Below are positions 1 through 7,995 of a stretch of 64,000 nucleotides of DNA, in pieces. How positions within the stretch are numbered: position 1 is the first letter of the stretch; the number at the start of each line of letters is the position of its first letter. The stretch is taken from positions 1 to 64,000 of the forward strand of contig CAVYPD010000016.1 of the NCBI GenBank assembly GCA_963770275.1, read 5' to 3'. Under the pieces are notes generated by a model. It worked only from the letters and a program-made list of their open reading frames with translations. It was not told where the DNA came from and ran no database searches. The position numbers were made by a program, and so were the translations under genes. Source of the DNA: Roseiarcus sp963770275 (GTDB lineage Bacteria > Pseudomonadota > Alphaproteobacteria > Rhizobiales > Beijerinckiaceae).

Positions 1-3
1 GTT

Positions 4-23
4 GGGTTTGATATATCAAACCC
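4..23. promoter_or_regulatory. 20-bp perfect palindrome, possible operator
   Basis: Bases 4-23 read gggtttgatatatcaaaccc, which equals its own reverse complement. The palindrome ends one base before a GGAGG ribosome-binding-like sequence (24-28) and a GTG at 35. A repressor bound here would cover the promoter-proximal region of that small reading frame. An operator role is inference; the upstream gene lies outside the window. Confidence 0.35.
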
Positions 24-34
24 GGAGGCCGCGC

Positions 35-283
35 GTGGTCTTCAAACTCTTCCGCCGCCTGTTCGAGCCGGCACCGCTCGATCCTCTCTTCGACCTGTTG
101 ATCGCGCTCGACGAGCTCAAGGCGATGGTGGCTGAAAAGGCCGATGGTTCACCGCCGCCGGCGTCCCCGATAGGCGTAATAGCCGCCGCGAGAGCCGAAA
201 AGGCCGCCGATCAATCCCGTGAGGAAGGCCGAGGTGAACGCGCCCAACACCGGAAAGCGGCCGCAAAGCCAAAACCAAAATAG
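35..283 (+). CDS. Small hypothetical protein (uncertain)
   Basis: An 82-residue reading frame starts at GTG 35, six bases after GGAGG (24-28). The first 40 residues look coding: strong GC bias at third positions and an amphipathic Phe/Leu/Arg-rich helix containing FKLFRRLF. From about base 150 it runs antisense to the C-terminus of the convergent membrane-protein gene (149-451), and its Ala/Lys-rich tail looks less like protein. The true stop may be near 150, with an indel hiding it. I do not recognise a family. Confidence 0.35.
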   Translation: MVFKLFRRLFEPAPLDPLFDLLIALDELKAMVAEKADGSPPPASPIGVIAAARAEKAADQSREEGRGERAQHRKAAAKPKPK

Positions 284-451
284 CGTCCACGCGCCGATCG
301 CAGTCAACCAAAAAGCGGCTGTGGGCCCGAGCCAGACGCACAGCATCAGGTACACGACAGCCGACAACCACCACCGCTTCATGCCGCCGCGCGACACCGG
401 CAGCTGCGGAATCGGCTGAATGATGTGGGTTTGGCGGCGGCGGGTCATCAT
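149..451 (-). CDS. Small membrane protein
   Basis: About 100 residues. The basic N-terminus (MMTRRRQ) is followed by two or three hydrophobic segments: around WWLSAVVYLMLCVWLG, an aromatic-rich WTLFWFWLCG stretch, and AFTSAFLTGLIGGLFG. The tail is Arg-rich. I chose the ATG at 451 because the frame upstream of it runs into the end of the preceding gene (stop at 474), leaving a 22-bp gap that suggests co-transcription with the ClpP-like gene. No family recognised. It probably sits in the inner membrane, perhaps beside its exported partner (inference). Confidence 0.6.
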   Translation of the reverse strand: MMTRRRQTHIIQPIPQLPVSRGGMKRWWLSAVVYLMLCVWLGPTAAFWLTAIGAWTLFWFWLCGRFPVLGAFTSAFLTGLIGGLFGSRGGYYAYRGRRRR

Positions 452-473
452 CAGTTGGCGCTTGACGCCAGGA

Positions 474-1622
474 CTACTGCAATAATCCTGACTGGTTTGC
501 GGCAGCTGTTTGTGGCTGAGGCGCAGGCGCGGGTGTATCATCGATGACCTTCCCGTCCTTATCGACGATAGTGACGTTCCAGCCCTTGATGTCCGCAGTC
601 TTAAGCCAGTGAACGTCGTCGTTCTCGGTAACGGCTGCTGCCGCGATCACCGCTGCCGGAGCCCCTTCCGCCGCGAGAGTTTTGATCACGTTCATTGAAC
701 CTTCTGCCTCGGCGGCGTGCTTATCCGCGGCTGAGAAAGACGGGTCCGAGACCGACGCGTTGTGGACGCCGATGTGTGAAGTCACGCCCGCCGCCTTGTA
801 GGTGCCGGCCCCCCAGACCAATACGCAGGCTGAAGCGCAGGTTGCGTCGTTCGCCACAATGGTGCTGACGTTGTACTTCTTTACCCAATCGGCCATCACC
901 TTCGCGCCCCAGATGTTGCCGCCTGGGGAGTCGAGCGACAAGACGGTGTACTTAACGCCGGCCACCGACTTGTCCTTCCACGTCTCGTGGAAAGCGTTGA
1001 AGACCTTCGCTTCGTCGTACGAAATGACGCCTTTAGCGTGGATGATGAGGCTTTCGCCCTTGATCTCGTAATCGTAGCTCATTCCCGCGGGAGCCACCGG
1101 AGCCGCGAACGGTGAGCCGGTGGACGAAGGGACCGGAGCCACGGGAGCAGGCGTCTGTGTGACGGCCGGAGCTGGGGTTGGCGGAACGTATACCGGCGCC
1201 GAGTTTGTTGGCGGGTCGTACTCAGGGGCTGCAGGCTGGGCTAAGCCATACTCAAAGGGCTTATCCAGCGTCCAAACCGATTTTTTGCCATCCTCGCGGT
1301 AGCAATCGGCGGTCGGGGCGCCATCGACGATGAAGCAATAGCCGCGCCCATAGCGCTCGGTAGCGAGATGGGCTTTCACGCCCGGCTTGGCGAGGAAGTA
1401 CAGATTGCATTCATTATCGCCGTGGCATTCCCACTGAGCGCCGGCATCTTTGCCACGTTGATTAAGCTTGTCCCAATTCGTCTGCCAGGCTTGTCGGCTT
1501 TGGAACGGGGCCATCGATATGCGGGTTCCATCGGCATGCGCGACGTCATGCGCGAGGGCGGAGAGGGCGCCGTACTGCGCAACGGTGGCGAGCAGGGCGA
1601 GGGCAATCGATGTGCGTGTCAT
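474..1622 (-). CDS. Exported ClpP-fold (COG3904-like) periplasmic protein
   Basis: 382 residues. A signal peptide (about residues 1-24) leads to a charged N-terminal region rich in Cys and Trp, then a Pro/Ala linker (about 130-180). The C-terminal domain (about 185-350) has ClpP/crotonase-fold features: an SLDSPGGN oxyanion-type loop, a candidate catalytic Ser in CASAC, and a His in HIGVH. This arrangement is typical of the periplasmic COG3904-like proteins of alphaproteobacteria. Peptidase activity is a family-based expectation only. The N-terminal region resembles invasion-associated-type lysozyme-binding domains only vaguely, so I leave it unnamed. The small membrane protein follows after 22 bp. 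Confidence 0.75.
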   Translation of the reverse strand: MTRTSIALALLATVAQYGALSALAHDVAHADGTRISMAPFQSRQAWQTNWDKLNQRGKDAGAQWECHGDNECNLYFLAKPGVKAHLATERYGRGYCFIVDGAPTADCYREDGKKSVWTLDKPFEYGLAQPAAPEYDPPTNSAPVYVPPTPAPAVTQTPAPVAPVPSSTGSPFAAPVAPAGMSYDYEIKGESLIIHAKGVISYDEAKVFNAFHETWKDKSVAGVKYTVLSLDSPGGNIWGAKVMADWVKKYNVSTIVANDATCASACVLVWGAGTYKAAGVTSHIGVHNASVSDPSFSAADKHAAEAEGSMNVIKTLAAEGAPAAVIAAAAVTENDDVHWLKTADIKGWNVTIVDKDGKVIDDTPAPAPQPQTAAANQSGLLQ

Positions 1623-2111
1623 GGCGGTTTCCTTTCACCGCCGTCCTGGGCCTTTCCGGCCCCCCTCGCCTGCCGTCTCATGCCAATCGGCTGCTAATTC
1701 CTGCCAATCGCGCTAGGGGGGGAAATGGCCGGAGCGATGTTGTGACGCTGGTCCCCCCGGCCATCCGCTCGCCGACGCTTCGTTCCGTTCGTCCCTACGA
1801 AGGGCGAACGCCGGCAGCATCGGGACGCTTCGACAAACGGTCCTCGACTTTCGCCGCGCGACAAGGCGTCGAAATTTTATGAGACTGACGACGCTGGATA
1901 CCGGCCGGGATAACGGAAACCGGCGATCAGGACTAAGAACAGCCTCTCGGCGCCTTGGCGGACAAGCCAGCGCCGCGATAGAGCAGCGCGCAGAGGACCT
2001 GACGGGGTCGATTTTTCGCCTGGAACGCAGGCATTTCGGAAGTCCGGTATCCAGGCGTTATCCAGACCGTCTTATTGTTTTGGGTGCCCTTAATTAAGTC
2101 TTTGATTTTGT
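1623..2111. other. Intergenic region, no gene seen
   Basis: 489 bp between the start of the ClpP-like gene and the tRNA-Lys 3' end. Short open frames exist on both strands, but none has a ribosome-binding site or protein-like composition. The segment upstream of 1622 presumably carries that gene's promoter. Confidence 0.5.
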
Positions 2112-2187
2112 TGGTGAGCGCGGTGGGAATCGAACCCACGACCCTCTGATTAAAAGTCAGATGCTCTACCTATTGAGCTACGCGCTC
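2112..2187 (-). tRNA. tRNA-Lys (anticodon UUU)
   Basis: The minus strand folds as a 76-nt cloverleaf. The acceptor stem pairs GAGCGCG with CGCGCTC, followed by A and an encoded CCA. The D arm is GCTC/GAGC. The anticodon stem is TCTGA/TCAGA with loop CTTTTAA, giving anticodon TTT. The T arm is GTGGG TTCGATT CCCAC. lipA lies downstream on the same strand (ending at 2221 on the far side), but no link is implied. Confidence 0.97.
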
Positions 2188-2220
2188 GCCTCGAGGCCCG
2201 AAGGCCGCCGCGCCCCGTGC

Positions 2221-3219
2221 CTACAGCCTCATCGGCGATGGGTCAACGCCGATGTCCGTCTTCAACTGCGCCATTCGCGCCGCGCGAAGCTTAGCGAAAT
2301 CGTCGCCGGCGTGATGCGAGGAGCGGGTCAGCGGCGACGACGACACGAGCAGGAAGCCCTTGGCCGCGCCGATCGCCGCGTATTCGGCGAACTCCTCCGG
2401 GGTGACGAACCGCTCGACCGCGTGGTGCTTCGGCGTCGGCTGCAGATATTGGCCGATGGTGAGGAAATCGACCTTGGCCGCGCGCATGTCGTCCATCACC
2501 TGCAGCACTTCGTTGCGCTGTTCGCCCAGGCCCACCATCATGCCCGACTTGGTGAACAGCGAAGGGTCCAGCTCCTTGGCGCGCTCGAGCAGCCTCAGCG
2601 AAGCGAAATAGCGCGCGCCCGGGCGGACGGTCAGATATTTCGACGGCACGGTTTCGAGGTTGTGGTTGAACACGTCCGGCTTCGCCGCGACGACCGCCTC
2701 GAGCGCGCCCTCCTTGCGCAGGAAATCCGGCGTCAGGACCTCGACCGTCGTTTGCGGGGCGGCGCGGCGGATGGCGGCGATGGTGCGCGCGAAATGCCCT
2801 GCCCCGCCGTCGGCGAGATCGTCGCGGTCGACCGAGGTCACGACGACATGCGCGAGACCGAGCTTGGCGACCGCGTCACCGACGCGCGCGGGCTCGTCTT
2901 CGTCGAGCGCGCCCGGCAGGCCGGTGCGCACATTGCAGAAGGCGCAGGCGCGCGTGCAGGTGTCGCCCATGATCATGAAGGTGGCGTGGCGCTTGTCCCA
3001 GCATTCGCCGATGTTGGGACAGCGCGCCTCCTCGCAGACGGTCGCAAGCTTGAATTCGCGCACGAGGCTCAAGGTCTCGGCGAACACCGGCGAGCCGGGC
3101 GCGCGCACACGGATCCAGGGCGGCTTGCGGGCGACCGGCTGGTCCGGCCGGTGCGCCTTTTCGGGATGGCGCAGGCTCAGGCTCGCTCGCGGTTCGGTCA
3201 GGTCGATGAGCCGGGTCAT
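2221..3219 (-). CDS. lipA: Lipoyl synthase
   Basis: 332 residues, full length. A radical-SAM enzyme that inserts two sulfurs into protein-bound octanoyl groups to make the lipoyl cofactor of pyruvate and 2-oxoglutarate dehydrogenases and the glycine cleavage system. The auxiliary cluster motif is C62-x4-C67-x5-C73 and the radical-SAM motif is C88-x3-C92-x2-C95. The C-terminal R-S-S motif (about 299-301), which ligates the auxiliary cluster, is present in LTRSSHHAG. The reading frame is intact, unlike many neighbours. The enzyme is cytoplasmic. No lipB or pdh gene is adjacent. Confidence 0.97.
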   Translation of the reverse strand: MTRLIDLTEPRASLSLRHPEKAHRPDQPVARKPPWIRVRAPGSPVFAETLSLVREFKLATVCEEARCPNIGECWDKRHATFMIMGDTCTRACAFCNVRTGLPGALDEDEPARVGDAVAKLGLAHVVVTSVDRDDLADGGAGHFARTIAAIRRAAPQTTVEVLTPDFLRKEGALEAVVAAKPDVFNHNLETVPSKYLTVRPGARYFASLRLLERAKELDPSLFTKSGMMVGLGEQRNEVLQVMDDMRAAKVDFLTIGQYLQPTPKHHAVERFVTPEEFAEYAAIGAAKGFLLVSSSPLTRSSHHAGDDFAKLRAARMAQLKTDIGVDPSPMRL

Positions 3220-3322
3220 GGCGTTATGTAGGGTTGGCCCGCGGAGCGGTCAAACGTTGCGTCTTCAACCTGGATCCCGAAGGCGCGCGGGCGCGATCCC
3301 TGGCCGGCAAGGCCCAGGTCCG

Positions 3323-3429
3323 CGCCAATAAACGCCAATAAACGCGCTTAAACGCTAATAAACGTTAGTAAAAATGCTGGCGTTTACTAGCGTTTATTTT
3401 TTGGGAATCGAGCCTTTTCAATGGGTTAC
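3323..3429 (-). repeat. HTH-module tail, copy 1 (TAAACGC repeats plus conserved core)
   Basis: Directly downstream of the HTH gene on the same strand. Bases 3414-3429 hold the conserved core, which reads GTAACCCATTGAAAAG on the minus strand. Beyond it are five or more copies of a short TAAACG(C) unit in both orientations. One pair forms a long imperfect stem, about 3351-3364 against 3382-3396. The same core follows the paralogous HTH gene at 22.5 kb and occurs alone at 38.2 kb, but there the short repeat is of a GGAATCCAA type. Confidence 0.6.
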
Positions 3430-3462
3430 GGCCGTTTGGAGTAAAAAAATCCGGAGCTCGCC

Positions 3463-4041
3463 TCAGCCTCCCCAAGGGGTCGCCTCAGGCGCGTTCGCCT
3501 CTCCCATGAATTCGGGCGAACCCGCAAGATCCGCCCCCTCCCCGTCGGCCTCGCCCGGCTCATCGTCGGGAATCGCGCCGATCGTCTTCAAGTGCTCCTG
3601 CACCGCCGCTGCGAAGTTCTCGTCGATGCCGAAATTCTCGGCCATGCGGTTGATCTTGTCCATGAGCTTCTTGCGCGCTTCGTCGTCATAGACCTGGTTG
3701 GCGCTGGCGACCGTCTGATAACGGTCGAGCCGGTCGAGCGCCTTGAGATAAGGGGTGATCGCGGAGATGTCGCCGGCGGCCATGGCTTCGGCCGCGAGCT
3801 GAATCGCGGGAGCAAGGCGGTCCAATTGCAGCTTCGCATGTTCGGCCCCGCTGTCGACCCCACGCTGCTGCAGCTCCTGCGAGACGATCTGCCGGATGCG
3901 CGAGGGGCTCACGCCTTCGTCGGCGGCGATTTCGTCATAGGTGAAGCCCTCGCGCAGGCTAGCGAAGATGCGTCTTCGCCGGAACATCATGCCATGCGCG
4001 CCCAACCGCCGGCGCCGCGCGGGCGCCTTGTCTTCAACCAT
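3463..4041 (-). CDS. Small HTH (sigma-70 region-4-like) protein, paralog 1
   Basis: 192 residues from the ATG at 4041, which follows a GGAGAG ribosome-binding sequence. An Arg-rich N-terminus precedes a helix-turn-helix of sigma region-4 type (about residues 20-60: IFASLREGFTYDEIAA, then VSPSRIRQIV). A helical middle (about 70-150) and an acidic Gly/Pro tail follow. The same architecture, including AKLQLDRLAPA and an LKALDRLDRYQ segment, recurs in the frameshifted paralog at 22.0-22.5 kb. The two genes also share promoter-like sequence and a 3' tail. It probably binds DNA. A role as phage-terminase-like or transposition accessory protein is possible but unproven. No known function assigned. 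Confidence 0.7.
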   Translation of the reverse strand: MVEDKAPARRRRLGAHGMMFRRRRIFASLREGFTYDEIAADEGVSPSRIRQIVSQELQQRGVDSGAEHAKLQLDRLAPAIQLAAEAMAAGDISAITPYLKALDRLDRYQTVASANQVYDDEARKKLMDKINRMAENFGIDENFAAAVQEHLKTIGAIPDDEPGEADGEGADLAGSPEFMGEANAPEATPWGG

Positions 4042-4080
4042 CCAATCTCTCCTCACGCGACCCGGATATCGGGTAAAAGG

Positions 4081-4107
4081 AGATACAATAGCAAATATTC
4101 TGTAAAA
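4081..4107 (-). promoter_or_regulatory. Promoter region shared by the two HTH paralogs
   Basis: The minus strand reads ttttacagaatatttgctattgtatct about 40 bp upstream of the HTH start. The region 21973-21996, upstream of the paralog, reads tttttcagaatactatgctatcat. The shared string CAGAATA-x2-TGCTAT has a TATA-like end suitable as a -10 region, and may also be a binding site for the HTH protein itself (inference). Confidence 0.45.
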
Positions 4108-4525
4108 CACAAACAAATGTCGATTCGATTTGGATCTGCTTTGCAAAAACTTCGTCAAATCAACGGATTACGACGTAAGACGGACCAACGCTGCCCTCTG
4201 ATCGCCATCCGGCCTAAATCAGGCTTAATCAGTTTGATCGGGTTCGAGGTTAAGCGGACTCAACCGGCCCGGACATGGCGCGTTGCAGTTAGACAGACGC
4301 CAACCCCTTTTCATCAATTTTTCTGCACCGTAGCCATGGATTCCATCGCGAATGGAGCGACGCGCAAGTATCCATGTCACGCATTATGCGAGTCCCAGCT
4401 TCAGCCGTGTGTCCCACTGGAACAGCCTACGTAATGATACCTATGGGTGCGCTACCGGTTATTCCTTGACAGGAACGGTAAATCGGCGTCATCTGACCGA
4501 CGATTACATGACGCAGGGGACGAAC
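4108..4525. other. Intergenic region upstream of the Hint gene
   Basis: About 420 bp, lower in GC than its surroundings, between two divergently oriented genes. A TTGACA hexamer at 4466-4471 could be a -35 element for the Hint gene, but the -10 region is weak. No coding frame was judged real. Confidence 0.35.
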
Positions 4526-5350
4526 ATGACGAACGTTCAAGAAAATCCGGGCACGCAGCGCACTCGCCGCAACATCGTGAAGGCGGCCCCCGTATTGGCG
4601 TCTGCTATCGCTGTGTCTCTTGCAACGACGCGAAACGCGTTGGCCAAAGACAAAGACAAGGACAACGACAACGACAACGGCAACGGCAACGGTCCGATGT
4701 GTTTCCTGAAGGGAACCAAGATTCAGACGGCTGAGGGCGAGCGCAAGGTCGAGGACCTCGCGATTGGCGATTTGCTGCCGACGATGTTCGGCGGGCTCCG
4801 TCCCGTTCAATGGATCGGACGCTATCCAATCAGGAGGAGTGATCCGACGAAGCCGTGGGTCAAGGACGCGCTGCCGGTTCGCATCGCCCGCTCCGCTCTC
4901 GCGCCCAATGTCCCCCATACCGATCTCTATGTGACGAGGGGACACTCCCTGTTGATCGATGGCGTATTGGTGCCGGCGGAGGTGCTGATCAACGGCACGA
5001 CCATCACCCGCTATGAGGCGCGGGAATACGACGAACTGGAGTTCTTCCATATCAAGCTCGAAAGCCATGACGTGATTTACGCGGAAGGGGCTCCGGCAGA
5101 GACGCTGTTGAATGTCGAGGAATCCGCAGTCAATTTCGCCGAGTACCTTCGCCAATACGGAACGGCAGCAAGAGACGAGGATCGCTGCTCCCCGCATATT
5201 CATATTTGGGGTGGGCGCATCGAATTGACGTCGAGACTCCGCAGCGCTCTCTCGCCTTGGATTGATCTGCGAAATCGGGCTGACGTGGTTCGCGACCAAT
5301 TGGAGGAACGCGGATTCGTAGATTCTCGACAATTCGAGACCGTCCGCTAG
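4526..5350 (+). CDS. Exported Hint (hedgehog/intein) domain protein
   Basis: 274 residues from the ATG at 4526, preceded by GGGGA (4515-4519); an ATG at 4508 is a weaker alternative. A twin-arginine-like signal (TRRNIVKAAP plus a hydrophobic stretch ending ALA, about residues 12-38) is followed by a low-complexity Lys/Asp/Asn/Gly linker from alternating codons (4651-4690). The Hint_2-type domain then begins with Cys at CFLKGTKIQT. It continues through VEDLAIGD, VRIARSALA, DLYVTRGHSLLIDG and FFHIKLESHDVIYAEG. The nucleophile Cys and the block-B-like His in RGHS are present, as expected for self-processing chemistry. This stand-alone type is common in alphaproteobacteria and its target is unknown. 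The C-terminus carries a Cys and a His/Trp-rich stretch. Confidence 0.75.
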   Translation: MTNVQENPGTQRTRRNIVKAAPVLASAIAVSLATTRNALAKDKDKDNDNDNGNGNGPMCFLKGTKIQTAEGERKVEDLAIGDLLPTMFGGLRPVQWIGRYPIRRSDPTKPWVKDALPVRIARSALAPNVPHTDLYVTRGHSLLIDGVLVPAEVLINGTTITRYEAREYDELEFFHIKLESHDVIYAEGAPAETLLNVEESAVNFAEYLRQYGTAARDEDRCSPHIHIWGGRIELTSRLRSALSPWIDLRNRADVVRDQLEERGFVDSRQFETVR

Positions 5351-5360
5351 CCCCTTAGAC

Positions 5361-5470
5361 GACGTTTTCCGACGCCAGCCGCAAAATCACGTCGCTGAAC
5401 GACCAGCCAGGCCGCGAAGCGAACGCAGCCGGTCGATCACCGCCCTGTCCAGCCAGATCTAGCCTCGCGG
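5361..5470 (-). pseudogene. Degenerate antitoxin-like remnant
   Basis: On the minus strand, two frames separated by an indel read IWLDRAVIDRLRSLRG and then PGWSFSDVILRLASENVV followed by a stop. This resembles small VapB-like antitoxins with an SFSDVILRLA motif. Upstream, 5437-5709 contains another short frame (CRLVIPVHDPNAQIAVVRV) that could be part of a toxin or nothing. No intact toxin is adjacent; the IS element begins about 220 bp away. Family assignment is by motif memory only. Confidence 0.25.
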
Positions 5471-5688
5471 ACATCGATGACGCGAACGACGGCTATTTGC
5501 GCATTGGGGTCATGCACGGGAATGACAAGACGGCAGGCTTGGACGCTATTTAAGGCGCGGCGTTCCAGTTCGGACATTGCGGATTCCGCCGCGACGCGCC
5601 CTCTCACGTTGCGACAACGAGCGCAAGTTTGGCGACAGCGAATCGAACCGGAGACGGCGGCGCCGTAAACCTGGATCCGATCGAGCAT

Positions 5689-6474
5689 TGATTTAGGCCG
5701 TAGACTCATAAGCTCGGAGCCACAGCCGCATCGAGGCGAGTTGGATCATGGCGAGGAAGTTGGCGGCGAGCTTGTCGTAGCGGGTAGCGACGCGGCGGAA
5801 GTGCTTCAGCTTCGAGAAGAAGCGCTCGATCAGGTTGCGCTCGCGGTAGAGGCGTTTGCTGAAGCAGGGTTTCCAGCGCCGGTTGCTCTTGGGCGGGATG
5901 TTGGGCGTGGCGCCCTGGTCTTGGATCAGCTCGCGGATGCGATCGGCGTCGTAGGCCTTATCCGCCAGCACGATGGTTCGAGGGACGAGATGGTCGAGCA
6001 GCGTGTCGGCGATCTGCCCGTCATGCGCCTGCCCTGCCGTCAGGCCGAGCCGGATCGGGAGCCCCTGCGCGTCGACGACGACGTGGATCTTGGTCGTGAG
6101 CCCGCCCCGGGAGCGACCGAGACAGCGATCTGCACCCCCCTTTTTGCCGTCGCGGCCTGCTGATGGACCCGAACGGAGGTGCTGTCGATCATCTGGATGT
6201 CGCCGTCGTGCGCGACGGTGATGGCGTCCATCAGCCGGTCCCACACGCCCGCCTTCCGCCATCGCACGAAGCGGTTGTAACAGGTGGTGCGCGGCCCATA
6301 CCGCTCCGGCAGGTCGCGCCACGGTGCACCCGACCGCAATACCCAGAAGATGCCGTTCAGCACGCGGCGGTCATCGACGCGCGGCACGCCTCGCGGCTTG
6401 TTGGGCAGCAGCGGCTCGATAACGCGCCACTCGAAGTCGGTCAGATCGTATCGGCTCATGCCGATGCTGAATCA
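5689..6474 (-). mobile_element. IS5-family (IS427-like) insertion sequence
   Basis: About 790 bp holding one transposase in two overlapping frames. Approximate ends are set by TGATTTAG (5689-5696) and the inverted CTGAATCA (6467-6474), short imperfect terminal inverted repeats. No clear target duplication was found, so the ends may be off by several bases. Insertion lies between the antitoxin-like remnant and the DUF1993 gene. Confidence 0.75.
5693..6459 (-). CDS. IS5-family transposase (two frames, -1 frameshift)
   Basis: The first frame (6459 to about 6135) starts MSRYDLTDFEWRVIEPLLP, with the DUF4096-type N-terminal domain and the first catalytic Asp in QMIDSTSVRVHQ. The second frame (to 5693) holds RSRGGLTTKIH, the second Asp in VLADKAYDAD, and the DDE Glu region ERNLIERFFSKLKHFRRVATRYDK. 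The frames join at an A5G6 run near 6134-6145 by a -1 shift. Programmed -1 frameshifting is known in this IS group, so this split may be natural, although other indels in the window mean an error cannot be excluded. The gene cuts and pastes its own element. Confidence 0.85.
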
Positions 6475-6584
6475 GGGTTCCACCCAATGGGCAAGACCGC
6501 CAGCCTATGACCGCGCTTGCCTTGCCGTTGTGGCCATCACGCCACATGCTCACTATGATTCAAATTGCTCGAGAAAGGAAGGCA

Positions 6585-7109
6585 ATGCGGACATCCCTCT
6601 ACGACCTCAGCGTGCCGACCTTCCTGCAAACTGTAAGATCCGTCGGAGGCTTTCTCGACCGTGCGGCCACCCACTTTTCAAACACCGGTGTCGACCCCGA
6701 TAATTTCGTGAACACCCGCCTCTTCGACGACATGGCGCCATTTCATTTTCAGATCGAAGCGGCGTCGCATCATTCCGTGTGGGGGGTCGAGGCTCTCAAG
6801 ACCGGCGCGTTCACCCCTCCCGCCTTGGTCGGACCTGTTCCCTTCACTGATCTACAGGCGATGATCGGCAAGGCAGAAACGGCGCTGGAGGCGTTCGTCC
6901 CCGAAGAGATTAACGACTGCGCGGGCAAGCACCTAGACCTCCAGATCGGCCCGCGACGGCTTGCTTTCACGTCGGAGACCTTCATTCTCTCTTTCTCTCT
7001 GCCAAACTTCCATTTCCACGCCGTCACCGCATACAACATCCTGCGCTCGCGAGGCGTGCCGCTTGGTAAACGCGATTACGAGGGTCGGCTGCGCACCAGT
7101 TCATCCTGA
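6585..7109 (+). CDS. DUF1993 family protein
   Basis: 174 residues. I chose the ATG at 6585 because AAAGGAAGG lies just upstream and the N-terminus MRTSLYDLSVPTFLQTV matches the family; an earlier in-frame ATG would add an unrelated extension. Conserved features include FLDRAATHF, TRLFDDMAPFHFQIEAA, FTDLQAMIGKAE and NFHFHAVTAYNILRSRGV. The family forms a DinB-like four-helix bundle; its substrate is unknown. The frame is intact. It lies just right of the IS element, which has not truncated it. Confidence 0.85.
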   Translation: MRTSLYDLSVPTFLQTVRSVGGFLDRAATHFSNTGVDPDNFVNTRLFDDMAPFHFQIEAASHHSVWGVEALKTGAFTPPALVGPVPFTDLQAMIGKAETALEAFVPEEINDCAGKHLDLQIGPRRLAFTSETFILSFSLPNFHFHAVTAYNILRSRGVPLGKRDYEGRLRTSSS

Positions 7110-7234
7110 GCCGAAATTTTGGTCTCCAGCAAAAGGACCGTTGCCACTCGAACACCGCGACCACCCGCCTTTTATGAGCTCACGGCCGGCGGATGAGCAG
7201 TCCATTCCGCTCGCCTCGGCGCGAAAGACTCAAT

Positions 7235-7737
7235 TCAATCCAGCGTCTCGAACCGGCTGCGCCAGTGCAAAAGGCCTGACCTCTTGCCGCCGACGCGGAC
7301 CGCCTGCACGGCGCCGATGACGATCGCATGGGTGTGGCGCTGCGACAATCTCCTCGACGCGGCAGTCCAACGAGGCGAGCGCATCGACGAGAGCGGGAGC
7401 GCCCGTCATCGAGCGCAGACCAATCGCCTTCTTCAAATCGCGCCTCGCCCTCAACGCCGTTGCCGCCGGCGAAACGCGAGGCTAGCGCTCCGTGCTGGGC
7501 CGCAAGGATATTCACCGCGAAGGCGCCGGCTTGCGTCAGTACGGCCAGCGTCGACGAAGAGCGCTCGAGGCAAATAACGAGCGAGGGAGGCGATAAGGAG
7601 AGCGAAGCCAGCGCAGTCGCGGTGCAACCGGCGCGCTCTTTTCCGTTCGCGCATGTCACGATCGCGACGCCAGAGGCGAATTCGCGCATCGCGAGGCGAA
7701 AATCCGCACTCTTGGCGTCCGGATGCACTGCGCTCAT
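7235..7737 (-). CDS. Flavin reductase family protein (frameshifted)
   Basis: About 165 residues if two indels (near 7405 and 7335) are repaired. The N-terminal part (FRLAMREFASGVAIVT, then CTATALASLSLSPPSLVICL and AVNILAAQH) is the FMN-binding split-barrel of HpaC/ActVB-type reductases. The remainder (ALVDALASLDCRVEEI, then HAIVIGAV and a final SRFETLD) completes the fold. These enzymes reduce free FMN or FAD with NAD(P)H for a partner monooxygenase. The divergent neighbour is a luciferase-like monooxygenase, so the two probably form one two-component system (inference). Confidence 0.8.
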
Positions 7738-7995
7738 CGCTTCAGCGTCACTACAGGGTCATCATCAACTTGCGGGAGCGTCAGAATCATCGGTCGGTGG
7801 CGCTCTTGTATCGGTCTGCTCACGCCAGCGCAAACAAATGGGCTCTCGCCGTCACGTCGGTGTCGCAGCTTATGAAGGGCGAACTTCCCTCGACCGCCCC
7901 CACGAACGGTCATCTGCGCTTGCAGTCGCTCGCGGGGTGGGCCAGTGTTTCACTTGAAAAGCGATCGTCCTTACATGGCGACGGGAGGAGCACGC

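Noticed and set aside
2161..3231. 356-residue open frame antisense to lipA
   Set aside because: Arg-rich composition typical of the reverse complement of a high-GC gene; lipA on the other strand has all family motifs.
3323..3400. Replication-origin iterons (TAAACGC repeats)
   Set aside because: No rep gene, DnaA box cluster or AT-rich unwinding region nearby; similar tails recur at two other loci with a different short repeat.
5437..5709. ParE/RelE-type toxin on the minus strand
   Set aside because: The 90-residue frame overlaps the IS end and lacks convincing toxin motifs; kept only as a note with the antitoxin-like remnant.
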